64,000 nt of DNA from Paenibacillus brasilensis. Its GTDB lineage: Bacteria; Bacillota; Bacilli; Paenibacillales; Paenibacillaceae. A program made the position numbers and the translations under genes. The notes below the pieces were generated by a model. It saw only the letters and a list, made by a program, of their open reading frames with translations, was not told the origin of the DNA and searched no databases. Below, piece after piece: positions 56,510-64,000 of the stretch; the stretch's first letter is position 1; each line of letters opens with the position of its first letter. The DNA is taken from positions 434,001-498,000 of the forward strand of contig NZ_CP045298.1 in NCBI RefSeq assembly GCF_009363115.1, written 5' to 3'.

Positions 56510-56866
56510 TTATATGCTTCCTTTTGGACGAACAAACAAGCATGCTAAGAATGAGAAAATAATCGCCGAGGAAATCCCTGCACTAGTCACACTAAAAATC
56601 CCTGTAATGACACCAAGCCATCCGTCCTTCTCCAATTCGGTTAAGGCGCCGTGTACGAGTGAGTTGCCAAAACTGGTAATTGGAATCGTCGCACCTGCCC
56701 CTGCAAATTTGATAAGCGGATCGTAGATCCCGATGCCATCTGCAATAGCACCTGCTACCACCAACGTACTCATCGTATGTGCCGGTGTCATTTTAAGCCA
56801 ATCCATCATTAACTGGCCCACGACACAAATGGCACCGCCAACTAAAAAAGCCCATAGATAGATCAT
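56510..56866 (-). CDS. spoVAE: Stage V sporulation protein AE (SpoVAEb type)
   Basis: 118-residue membrane protein with about four hydrophobic segments: YLWAFLVGGAICVVGQLMMD at the start and TSFGNSLVHGALTELEKDG in the middle, the SpoVAC/AE fold. Part of the SpoVA channel for Ca-dipicolinate in the spore inner membrane. Overlaps spoVAD by 4 nt. Confidence 0.9.
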   Translation of the reverse strand: MIYLWAFLVGGAICVVGQLMMDWLKMTPAHTMSTLVVAGAIADGIGIYDPLIKFAGAGATIPITSFGNSLVHGALTELEKDGWLGVITGIFSVTSAGISSAIIFSFLACLFVRPKGSI

Positions 56867-57885
56867 ACTTGTCCTCCCGCTTCGAAAGCTACAGCATGTG
56901 CAACGCAGGGAATGCTTTCACCCTGCTGTGTAGACAAAGGAGATAGCAAAGCCCCGGTTGCCACAACCAGTACCTTTTTCAGTTCTCCCTTTTCAATCCG
57001 CTTTAACAGATGGCCGTAGGTTACCACAGCCGAGCATCCGCAACCACTGCCGCCTGCAATGACTTTCTTTTGCTTATTGATATCGTAAATCAGTAAACCG
57101 CAATCATTAAATTCCGTCTGATTCATATCGTATCCATCTTTTTTGAGCAGCTCCTTGGCAATCGGCAGCCCCACTGAGGCCAAATCCCCCGTTACAATAA
57201 GATCATAATAACCAGGGTCCCGGCCTGTATCTCGAAAATGAGACAACAGCGTATCTGCCGCTGCCGGAGCCATGGCTCCACCCATATTAAAGGGGTCTTT
57301 GATGCCCATATCCATAACACGTCCAATGGTAGCACAATCCACCACCGTACCTGACTTGGCATGTCCCACAACTGCAGCGCCAGAACCTGTAACGGTATAC
57401 TGGGCCGTGGGAGGCTTCTGTGATCCGTATTCATTAGGATAGCGGAACTGCTTCTCCGCCGTACAGTTATGACTGGTCGTACCCGCCAACACATAATCGC
57501 CCGCCTCTGAGTCCACAATAAGCGCGGCCAAAGCCAAGCTTTCCATTGAGGTTGAGCAGGCTCCAAAAACACCCAGATAAGGAATGCCCAGCTTGCTGGC
57601 TGAAAAGGAGCTGCTGATAATCTGATTCATCAAATCACCACTGATATAAAACTGTACTTCCTCTTTGTTTAAATTGGCATTTATTAGTGCCAGCTCAGTA
57701 GAATGTTCAATTAGTCTGCGTTCCGCTTTTTCCCATGTTTTCTCGTTAATTTCGATATTGTCATAAATATAATCAAAATCTGTGGATAACGGCCCCTCAC
57801 CTTCATCCGGGCCTACAACGGTAGCACTCCCAATGATGCGCGGTCTCGACTCAAACTTCCAGGTTTGTCCTCCCTGTCTTTTCAT
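56863..57885 (-). CDS. spoVAD: Stage V sporulation protein AD
   Basis: 340 residues, thiolase-like fold that binds dipicolinic acid. Blocks: GACSTSMESLALAALIVDS (thiolase-like cysteine loop), NCTAEKQFRYPNEYGSQKPP, GGSGCGCSAVVTYGHLL and VATGALLSP, all canonical. Between spoVAC and spoVAE with 1-4 nt junctions, so strictly co-translated. Confidence 0.95.
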   Translation of the reverse strand: MKRQGGQTWKFESRPRIIGSATVVGPDEGEGPLSTDFDYIYDNIEINEKTWEKAERRLIEHSTELALINANLNKEEVQFYISGDLMNQIISSSFSASKLGIPYLGVFGACSTSMESLALAALIVDSEAGDYVLAGTTSHNCTAEKQFRYPNEYGSQKPPTAQYTVTGSGAAVVGHAKSGTVVDCATIGRVMDMGIKDPFNMGGAMAPAAADTLLSHFRDTGRDPGYYDLIVTGDLASVGLPIAKELLKKDGYDMNQTEFNDCGLLIYDINKQKKVIAGGSGCGCSAVVTYGHLLKRIEKGELKKVLVVATGALLSPLSTQQGESIPCVAHAVAFEAGGQV

Positions 57886-58388
57886 TAGTGATGGCCCCCC
57901 ACACCGAGGATGGCATATATAACACCCACGACAAATGCGGCCACAACCCCGAATACGATAACCGAGCCTGCAAGCTTAAACATATTTGCACCCACTCCGA
58001 GCACCAGCCCCTCGGAACGATATTCCAATGCCGCCGAACACATCGAATTAGCAAAACCTGTAATGGGTACAGCGGTTCCCGCTCCCGCCCATTGGGCAAT
58101 CTTATCGTAGACCCCGATGCAGGTTAATATGACTGATAGCAAAATCATCATGGATGAGGTCGGCGCAGAAGCATCTTTGGCAGAAAGGTGCATCCCTGCC
58201 ATAAAAGCCTCCTGAATCGCCTGCCCAATCACACAGATGACGCCCCCAACCAGAAACGCACGCACACAATTGGCGAATACTTTTCTGGAGGGTTCATGCT
58301 TTTGGGAAACACTCTGATAGTCCTTCTCATTTATGGACAGCGGAGACGTGTTGGTACGAAAACCGCGCTGCCCGGATTTAGCTGGCAT
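57885..58388 (-). CDS. spoVAC: Stage V sporulation protein AC
   Basis: 167 residues; mechanosensitive DPA channel component. A polar N terminus (residues 1-45), then about four TM segments: RAFLVGGVICVIGQAIQ, SMMILLSVILTCIGVYDK, PITGFANSMCSAALEYRSEG and VIVFGVVAAFVVGVIYAILG. The stop shares its base with the spoVAD start. GGGGTGGTGAATA precedes the ATG. No spoVAA, AB, AEa or AF is seen here, so this is the short three-gene form. Confidence 0.93.
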   Translation of the reverse strand: MPAKSGQRGFRTNTSPLSINEKDYQSVSQKHEPSRKVFANCVRAFLVGGVICVIGQAIQEAFMAGMHLSAKDASAPTSSMMILLSVILTCIGVYDKIAQWAGAGTAVPITGFANSMCSAALEYRSEGLVLGVGANMFKLAGSVIVFGVVAAFVVGVIYAILGVGGHH

Positions 58389-58449
58389 TATTCACCACCC
58401 CTTATTCGTAAGTTCCGCGCTTGGCGGTTCGGATTGCTTGGGTCTTTTT

Positions 58450-58479
58450 CATTATGAGCTTTTTGGGGAATCGTTATGT
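58450..58479 (-). promoter_or_regulatory. Possible SigG-type promoter of spoVACDE
   Basis: Leftward ACATA (58479-58475), 18-nt spacer, CATAATG (58456-58450). Two mismatches from the SigG consensus; spoVA is a known SigG target in Bacillus. Confidence 0.4.
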
Positions 58480-58573
58480 CAGGAAAATGATATCGTAGAC
58501 ATTCCGTAAAAATGCCTTCATACTGAACACATGACGACCACTGGTTAATTAATAAAGGAGTGAGAAATACATC

Positions 58574-59653
58574 ATGGAATCAAAAACTTTGGAATTGTTT
58601 AAAACCTTAACGGAGTTCCCTTCCATTCCCGGGCACGAGCGTGAGCTGCGGGCGTGGGTTAAAGATCGTATATCCGGTTATACGGATGAAATTGTGCAAG
58701 ATCGCTTGGGCAGTCTTTTTGGCGTACTACGTGGAGAGGAAAGCGGACCACGTGTAATGGTGGCTGGCCATCTGGATGAGGTTGGATTTATCGTGAACGG
58801 CATTACGGAAAATGGAATGATTCGTTTTCAGCCGGTTGGAGGCTGGTGGAGTCAGGCCATCATGTCACAACGTCTTCAGGTGCTGACCCCTCATGGGCCA
58901 GTTATCGGTGTAGTCGGCTCTGTCTCGCCTCATTTGCTTGATGAATCTCAACGCAGCAAGCCCATGGAGATCAAGCATATGTATCTGGATATCGGCGTTG
59001 ACAGCCGTCAGGAAGCGCAAAATCTGGGGATCGTACCTGGAACGGCCATTGCACCGATCTGCGAATTTACGCCACTCGCGAATCCTAAAAAAATCATGGC
59101 AAAAGCATGGGATAACCGCTATGGTGTAGGCTTGGCGATTGAACTGCTGGAGGCATTACATAAGGAAAAGAACAAACTTCCTAATACGTTGTATGCAGGA
59201 GCTACTGTCCAGGAGGAAGTGGGACTCCGTGGTGCACGCACAGCGGCCAATCTTGTTCAGCCGGACATTTTCTTTGCACTGGATTGCAGTGCTGCCAACG
59301 ATATGGCCGGTGATCCGAATACATACGGGCAGCTGGGCAAAGGCGCACTGCTGCGGGTATTTGATCCAGGTATGATTACACATCGCGGGATTGTAGAATA
59401 TGTACAGGACATGGCGGAAACACACAAAATAAAATATCAATATTTTATTTCTACAGGGGGAACAGATGCAGGGCAGGTACACTTGAGCGGAATTGGCGTA
59501 CCCTCTACCGTCATTGGCATTTGCGGACGATACATCCATACTTCCTCATCTATTATTCACACTGATGATTACGATGCAGCCAAAGAGTTGATCATCAAGC
59601 TGGTGCAAAATCTGGATCGTACCACGCTGAATACGATTATTGAACAAGCCTGA
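58574..59653 (+). CDS. M42 family metallopeptidase (glutamyl/deblocking aminopeptidase)
   Basis: 359 residues. Zinc ligands and catalytic residues fit the M42 pattern: [12 protein letters not shown] (His, Asp), [16 protein letters not shown] (bridging Asp), [14 protein letters not shown] (Glu-Glu), [10 protein letters not shown] (Asp) and YIHTSSSI (last His). [14 protein letters not shown] is typical too. Similar to YsdC/PepA. Cytoplasmic, single gene, own terminator. AAAGGAGTGAGAAATACATC precedes the ATG. Substrate specificity unknown. Confidence 0.93.
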   Translation: MESKTLELFKTLTEFPSIPGHERELRAWVKDRISGYTDEIVQDRLGSLFGVLRGEESGPRVMVAGHLDEVGFIVNGITENGMIRFQPVGGWWSQAIMSQRLQVLTPHGPVIGVVGSVSPHLLDESQRSKPMEIKHMYLDIGVDSRQEAQNLGIVPGTAIAPICEFTPLANPKKIMAKAWDNRYGVGLAIELLEALHKEKNKLPNTLYAGATVQEEVGLRGARTAANLVQPDIFFALDCSAANDMAGDPNTYGQLGKGALLRVFDPGMITHRGIVEYVQDMAETHKIKYQYFISTGGTDAGQVHLSGIGVPSTVIGICGRYIHTSSSIIHTDDYDAAKELIIKLVQNLDRTTLNTIIEQA

Positions 59654-59680
59654 AGATGTAATATAGAGTTTCATCCTATT

Positions 59681-59723
59681 AAAAAACAGTCAAAACACGT
59701 ATACGTGCATTGACTGTTTTTTT
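59681..59723. terminator. Terminator between the M42 gene and the YdjM-type gene
   Basis: AAAACAGTCA pairs with TGACTGTTTT, with ACGTATACGT inside, ending in seven T residues rightwards and six A residues on the other side, so it works for both. Confidence 0.92.
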
Positions 59724-59748
59724 GATTTGATAGACCAGCATAGAAGTC

Positions 59749-60477
59749 TCAAATTAAATGCTTATAACGAAGCAAAGCAATAACGACAAGTACAGCTGTT
59801 AAAGCGATGCAGACGTTCTCTACCTTTGCCCCCTTGCGGGTTCCGGTACTCATCAGCTTAAACCGCAGCTTCCATTTGAAGGGTGGCAAAGGTTTAATAC
59901 CGTTGTTCGTCAAGGAATCAGCCAGCAAATGCAGCAAGTACGCCATACCTCCCGCCAGCCATATGCTATCGCCATGCAGACGAGTCGTGCCATACAACAA
60001 CGCAGCCCATGCCACTGTCCCGTAGACCGTGTGTGTCAATCCCCGGTGCGGGACAAGCGTACAGATGATCAGTAGACACCCGGCAATGTAATTCCATGGC
60101 GCATATGCTTCTCCATACCAGGCTAAGCCAATCCCAATTAAAAAGATAATGGCCTTGCGCATAGTTCGTGAAGGCATAAAGGAAGCGCTAATCATCAGCA
60201 AAGCGAGAACAAGATTCCACGGCGGTGGGGCCATATGGGTGAAAAATACCCAGCCGGCAGCCCCAATCATCAGAAGCTGTACGAGTCTAAGCATTTTCGT
60301 AGGCAACGCACGACTCACGAGCATCGAGTTAGGTTCATCAATATCCGGCAACAGTGAACCGACCACAGCAGCAGCCACCGCAGCTGGTGTCACTTCGTGT
60401 CCACTCAAAGCTAATACCGACAGGGAGACCCCGGTTCCAATAATCAAATGGGCTCTTCCCATCATGGTGCATAACAT
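59749..60477 (-). CDS. Metal-dependent hydrolase of the YdjM family, membrane protein
   Basis: About 242 residues with several TM segments. The signature is GRAHLIIGTGVSLSVL, GSLLPDIDEPNSMLVSR (Asp pair), PHRGLTHTVYGTVAWAALLYG and YLLHLLADSLTNNGIKPLPPF, matching the DUF457/YdjM (LexA-regulated inner-membrane hydrolase) family; B. subtilis YvsG is similar. Starts at 60477 (MLCTMMGRAH; AAAGGA 4 nt away) or at 60465 are both possible. Function unproven. Confidence 0.8.
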   Translation of the reverse strand: MLCTMMGRAHLIIGTGVSLSVLALSGHEVTPAAVAAAVVGSLLPDIDEPNSMLVSRALPTKMLRLVQLLMIGAAGWVFFTHMAPPPWNLVLALLMISASFMPSRTMRKAIIFLIGIGLAWYGEAYAPWNYIAGCLLIICTLVPHRGLTHTVYGTVAWAALLYGTTRLHGDSIWLAGGMAYLLHLLADSLTNNGIKPLPPFKWKLRFKLMSTGTRKGAKVENVCIALTAVLVVIALLRYKHLI

Positions 60478-60799
60478 CCTTTCGTTGGTGCATACAACAG
60501 AGCTCAACATGACTCTATTAGAATCAGCATGATTCGATTGTATACGACAAACAAAAGGAGAACAATAGTTCGCTTATTCTATTTATAAGATATCCTCCAA
60601 AAGTCCTATTCCAAACATGCGCTTTCTAGTGCAGGCACTCCCTCCCAAAAACACAACATTTGGCCTATACCAATGTTGACAAAGAACTTATATTTTCTTC
60701 TTTTTTCCTTAAAGGCCTATTGTACAATTTTAAATATTATGTAATATAGTGTTTATATTTACTATATAAATCTATTAAATGAACAAGGAGGAAATGATT

Positions 60800-61513
60800 A
60801 TGCAAAAAAAATCTGCATTCCGCAAGTTTAAAATTGTCGGTCTGACATCACTGCTCAGTCTTGTTTTGTTCGCTCTTCCCGCTTCAGCTGCTTGGAATGA
60901 TACATATACGGGATATGCCACCTATACAGGATCAGGTTACTCGGGAGGGGCTTTATTATTGGATCCCATCCCTTCGGATGCCAAAATTACAGCTCTTAAC
61001 CGCACACAGCTGGATTATAACGGAATCAAGGCTGCATTAGCTGGTGCCTATTTAGAAGTTCAAGGCCCCAAAGGAAAAACGACCGTATATGTAACAGATC
61101 TTTACCCTGAAGGTCCAAGCGGTGCGCTTGATTTGTCCCCGAATGCTTTCAACCAAATCGGCAATCAAATTGATGGAAAAATCAATATTTCGTGGAAGGT
61201 TGTCAAGGCTCCGGTTACCGGCAATGTCTCCTATCGCATTAAAGAAGGCAGCAGCAGATGGTGGGCAGCCATTCAAGTACGCAATCATAAATACCCGGTC
61301 TTGAAAATGGAAGTCCAACAGAACGGACAATGGCTCAATCTTGAAAAACAGGACTATAACCACTTTTTAGGCACTAATTTAGGCAACCAACCTCTCAAAA
61401 TCCGGATTACGGACATTCGCGGTGTCGTACTGAACGATACCATTCCAGCTCTAGCGGAAAATGGCTCAGACGGAGCCTATATCGTTAAAGGTAACGTGCA
61501 ATTCCCTGACTGA
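60800..61513 (+). CDS. exlX: Bacterial expansin, secreted (EXLX1/YoaJ type)
   Basis: Non-enzymatic cell-wall-loosening protein that binds cellulose and peptidoglycan. 237 residues from the ATG at 60800, 8 nt after AAGGAGG. Signal peptide: MQKKSAFRKF charged start, LLSLVLFALPASA core and A-S-A cleavage. Mature domain 1 (about 100 residues) begins AWNDTYTGYATYTGSGYSGG, and VTDLYPEGPSGALDLSPNAF holds the expansin Asp. Domain 2 is the CBM63 with the flat aromatic surface: SSRWWAAIQVRNHKYPV and the Tyr in DYNHFLGTNLG. It ends VQFPD as EXLX1 ends VQFPE. Alone between opposing YdjM gene and the rearranged region. The 290 nt upstream are AT-rich with no firm promoter call. Confidence 0.95.
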   Translation: MQKKSAFRKFKIVGLTSLLSLVLFALPASAAWNDTYTGYATYTGSGYSGGALLLDPIPSDAKITALNRTQLDYNGIKAALAGAYLEVQGPKGKTTVYVTDLYPEGPSGALDLSPNAFNQIGNQIDGKINISWKVVKAPVTGNVSYRIKEGSSRWWAAIQVRNHKYPVLKMEVQQNGQWLNLEKQDYNHFLGTNLGNQPLKIRITDIRGVVLNDTIPALAENGSDGAYIVKGNVQFPD

Positions 61514-61559
61514 TTATACAACCGTCATCTTTCCTTCTATCATTTGAACTGACAAACCC

Positions 61560-61608
61560 GGCCGGGAACCGACGCAAGCAAATCTGCGTACGGTGTTCCT
61601 GGCCTTTT
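61560..61608 (+). terminator. Intrinsic terminator of the expansin gene
   Basis: GGCCGGGAACCGACGCA pairs with TGCGTACGGTGTTCCTGGCC (two bulges) around AGCAAATC, followed by TTTT. Confidence 0.85.
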
Positions 61609-61742
61609 CACGAAAAAGTCGCTATTGTTCACAAAAAATCGGTTTGTTCACTGCCCTGTTCACAGCAACACACGTATAATGAATACATAAAAAGGGTGTA
61701 CTCAACAGCTATGTGCACACAGACAGGAGGCCGCCTGTCCAC

Positions 61743-62370
61743 ATGAGCAATTTCAAAAAGCATCACAAGCTTCACAGCAAATTGCTGATCAGCATCACGT
61801 TATGTATCACGCTTACGTTGCTGGTATCTACCACTGTGTATTATTTCTACTATATTCGAGTGGAAAAGGAGCAGGCATTCGAGGCCAATCACGGCAGCTT
61901 GTCATTGAGAAGCAAAGAGGTCATTAACATGACATCTATCGCTCAATCGTTGGCGTTTCAAATGTATCGCAGCAGTACCCTGTCCAAGTTGTTGTATTAT
62001 CCCAAGCCCAATGTATATGATGTAACCGCTGCCATGAGTGAATTAAATAATTATCTCAATTCGATGCCGTATATTGAATCCATCTATGTGTATAATCCCA
62101 AAAGCGGAACCTTTTACATTGTATCCACACGAGGCCAAAATGGGTTATTCAGCAAAAATGAACTGGCAGACACAGATATCATTCGCGTACTGGATCATTA
62201 CCAGGACTATAAACCATTCACACCTATCCCGCGCACGTATCCGCTGCTATCTTCCTCGGACTCCATAGCTGGAGCAGAGCAAGCAAGCATAGATATCGCA
62301 GCTTATACGTAACGCAATCAGCTCCAATGAAGCCATGAATTCGGCCGTGATTGTGAACGTGTCTGCGGCC
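61743..62370 (+). pseudogene. 5' fragment of an AraC/YesN-type membrane sensor-regulator, frameshifted and cut off
   Basis: The frame from ATG 61743 reads MSNFKKHHKLHSKLLIS, one TM segment (LLISITLCITLTLLVSTTVYYFYY), and part of an extracellular sensor domain (LNNYLNSMPYIESIYVYNP). It ends at a TAA at 62310-62312. About 5 nt beyond, another frame continues with NAISSNEAMNSAVIVNVSA, a typical sensor-domain sequence of this family, so a 1-nt frameshift is likely. At about 62366 the sequence becomes the reverse complement of the permease. The second TM and the AraC DNA-binding domain are absent. AGGAGG is 12 nt before the ATG and lies in a GACAGG/CCTGTC hairpin. Confidence 0.8.
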
Positions 62371-63269
62371 GAAGCCATCCCCACATTAAAGGTTACTTTC
62401 AACGAACGGTACACATAAGTGTCCAGAATATCCGTCGTATTGTACAGCACCCCATTGTTGCCGATTAATTGATAAAATAGATCGAATTGTCCTTTCATAA
62501 TACTGCCGAGCGCAAACAGCAGCAGCACGACAAACGTCGATTTGAGCATAGGGACGGTGATGTACCAGATTCGCTGAAAAATGTTGGCTCCATCCATTTT
62601 CGCCGCCTCATAATATTCGTCACTGATCCCCGTAATCGCTGCCAGGTAGATTACCATGCTGTAACCGAGATTTTTCCACAGATAGAACAGGATAATCAGA
62701 AAAATCCATACCCACGGTTTGTTGTATACATCCACGCGTTCACCACCGAATTGCAGCAGCAGCGTATTCAGAAAACCGTTATCATAATTAAATATGTTAT
62801 ACACGATCACGCTCAGAATAACGAAAGAAACAAAGTAAGGCAGGAACATCACGGATTGAGCGATTTTTTTAAAGTAACGCCCTCGCAGCTCATTTAGCAA
62901 AATAGCGAGAACAATCGCTAACACATTGCCAAATAAAATAAATGCTGCGTTGTATCCAACCGTATTCAATGTCAACTTCGTCAGCGTGCCGGATTGCCAT
63001 AGAAATTGAAAATTCTGAAGTCCGACGAACTTGGCATCGAACAAGCTGGTATTGAAGTCAAACTGGGTAAATGCATAATAGATGCCCACCATTGGAATGT
63101 AAGAGTTAATGAAGAAAAACACCAAGGTCGGCAGCAGCATCAGAAATAATATCCGATTACGAATCAATTCATGGAAAAATCCTTTTTTCTTACCGCTTGC
63201 CAGCCTCCTCTCGTTCAGACGGGAATCTGTGGTAAGCATAGCGGAACTCTTAGGTAAAGGTTGATTCAA
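62247..63269 (-). pseudogene. LplB-type sugar ABC transporter permease with chimeric, truncated C terminus
   Basis: Frame of 340 codons from TTG 63269 (GAGGGGGAG upstream). Residues 1-301 are an LplB/YtcQ-partner type permease: N-terminal LILFLMLLPTL-like TM, TM block, and the EAA loop YYEAAKMDGANIFQRIWYIT. Members usually end with GMASAAG and a last TM of about 25 residues. Here the sequence leaves the family after FNVGMASAAD and the last 39 residues are the antisense of the AraC-type fragment. The last TM is lost, so the protein is probably non-functional. No solute-binding protein or second permease is in view. A cre site lies upstream at 63344-63357. Confidence 0.85.
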
Positions 63270-63343
63270 TGTGAGTCACTCCCCCTCTGTATACGTTACC
63301 GACAACATAGCTTGCAGCATCGCCGCCGTATGACCTTATTTTA

Positions 63344-63357
63344 TGTAAGCGCATTCA
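63344..63357 (-). promoter_or_regulatory. cre-like CcpA site before the sugar permease
   Basis: Leftward TGAATGCGCTTACA matches TGWAANCGNTNWCA at 13 of 14 positions, about 75 nt before the TTG start. Fits carbon-catabolite control of a sugar transporter. Confidence 0.65.
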
Positions 63358-63383
63358 AATCGAAAAGTGAAGCCTTGCATGCT

Positions 63384-63767
63384 TCATGAACAAAAGAGTG
63401 TCCCAAGGAGTGAACAATTCAGATATTTGTGAAGTATTGTGTAATATAAGGCGCCAGTTAGACGCCTCACCCCATTCTGTACCGCCGCTTCATACAGCTT
63501 ATAGGCTCCGCTTACATTGCCAGACAGCACTTTCCCGAGAAAATCCCCTTCATCCTTGATCCATGCAAAATGCAGTACCGTATCCACTCCACGTGTCAGC
63601 TCATCCAGTCGTGCTGCATCATGTATGTCCATTTTGACAATTCCTGCCTCATCATCCCTTTTCAAGTCAGCGGCGGTGATTACATATTTCCCTCCGCGTT
63701 TCAGCCCTTCATATGTTACCTTCCCAATTGTACCCGCCGCCCCCGTTATCAACAATTTGCGTTTCAT
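63384..63767 (-). pseudogene. 5' fragment of an NAD-dependent epimerase/dehydratase-type gene
   Basis: 127-codon frame starting MKRKLLITGAAGTIGKVTYEG with a Rossmann GxxGxxG, VKMDIHDAARLDEL, GVDTVLHFAWIKDEGDF and NVSGAYKLYEAAVQNGVRR, all typical of NAD(P)-dependent epimerases of about 280 residues (uronate dehydrogenase-like). After NGVRR (about 63468) the sequence loses family features (LTGALYYTILHKYLNCSL) and ends at a stop; the catalytic YxxxK region is missing. So the 3' half is deleted or replaced. Confidence 0.8.
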
Positions 63768-63842
63768 GGTCTGCTGCTCCCTTCCTTGATTGGCTGTATG
63801 CTGTCATCCATATCTTAATCTTAACCAACTCCTTAGGTAGGA

Positions 63843-63884
63843 AACCACTTTAACAAGGCAACTGGCTGTCTTGTTAAAGTGGTT
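63843..63884 (-). terminator. Perfect 15-bp inverted repeat, probable terminator of the edge gene
   Basis: AACCACTTTAACAAG and CTTGTTAAAGTGGTT, perfect 15-bp arms around 12 nt. It begins 15 nt after the stop of the right-edge gene. T tract weak (TTTCC), so an operator role is possible. Confidence 0.6.
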
Positions 63885-63898
63885 AACGGTCCGGCTGG

Positions 63899-64000
63899 TT
63901 ACTCAACCGGAGCTATGAGTTCCTGCGGATCAGAAATTTTACGATCATAATCACGGATGCGGAAGGTAAGCGGCTGTGGATAATGCTTATCCACAGTGTA
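63899..64000 (-). CDS. C-terminal end of an unidentified protein (cut by the window edge)
   Basis: The last 33 codons before a TAA at 63899-63901 are open to the window edge and read YTVDKHYPQPLTFRIRDYDR then KISDPQELIAPVE. The composition is protein-like and the hairpin that follows supports a real 3' end. No family can be assigned from this much. Confidence 0.6.
   Translation of the reverse strand, partial: YTVDKHYPQPLTFRIRDYDRKISDPQELIAPVE

Noticed and set aside
62487..62897. Rightward 136-codon frame inside the permease region
   Set aside because: Antisense shadow of the LplB-type permease, rich in Gln/His, no support.

Overview
The window is a chromosomal stretch of a spore-forming, low-to-moderate GC Gram-positive bacterium, most likely a Paenibacillus close to P. 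polymyxa. Reasons: spore genes (gpr, spoIIP, a spoVAC-spoVAD-spoVAE set), Bacillales-type comE and yqe gene blocks, TTG starts with strong AGGAGG ribosome sites, and an expansin very like the Bacillus EXLX1/YoaJ type. Most genes read leftwards (minus strand). No rRNA, tRNA, CRISPR array, prophage or transposase was seen.

Layout from left to right: addA (cut by the left edge) and addB, joined by an ATGA overlap; an RlmI/YwbD-type rRNA methyltransferase; a rightward Na/Pi cotransporter (YqeW type) that overlaps a NUDIX gene tail to tail; mtaB-rsmE; a site-2 protease gene with prmA; two small stress-type ORFs; a malate module (malic enzyme, 2-hydroxycarboxylate transporter, response regulator, sensor kinase); the heat-shock operon hrcA-grpE-dnaK-dnaJ with one CIRCE operator; a small acetyltransferase gene; hemW, lepA, a YqxA-like gene, spoIIP and gpr; rightward rpsT; holA; an ECF sigma/anti-sigma pair; comEC, comEB, comEA and divergent comER; leuS behind a leucine T-box; a tautomerase-fold gene; then yqeM, cvfB, rsfS, yqeK, nadD, yhbY, aroE, yqeH and yqeG; a transglutaminase/DUF58/MoxR trio; the spoVA set; an M42 aminopeptidase; a YdjM-type membrane protein; and the expansin. 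The order resembles the conserved yqeG-comE-gpr-lepA-dnaK-yqeT/U/V/W locus of Bacillus. Differences are the malate genes between dnaJ and prmA, leuS beside comER, cvfB between yqeM and rsfS, and the sigma pair between holA and comEC.

The right end (about 61.7-63.8 kb) is disturbed. The first part of an AraC/YesN-type sensor-regulator meets, tail to tail, an LplB-type sugar permease that has lost its end, and a nearby NAD-dependent epimerase is also cut short. This looks like a deletion or rearrangement scar.

The least explained signal is a long intergenic hairpin element present twice (about 8.1 and 27.4 kb). Short conserved blocks join two stems whose sequences differ between the copies but keep pairing, and both copies sit about 37-38 nt upstream of a leftward start codon. 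Other regulatory signals read directly from the sequence are a CIRCE site, a leucine T-box with a CTC specifier, a SigF/SigG-type promoter before gpr, an ECF-like promoter before the sigma gene, cre-like sites, and many intrinsic terminators, two of which include a stop codon.
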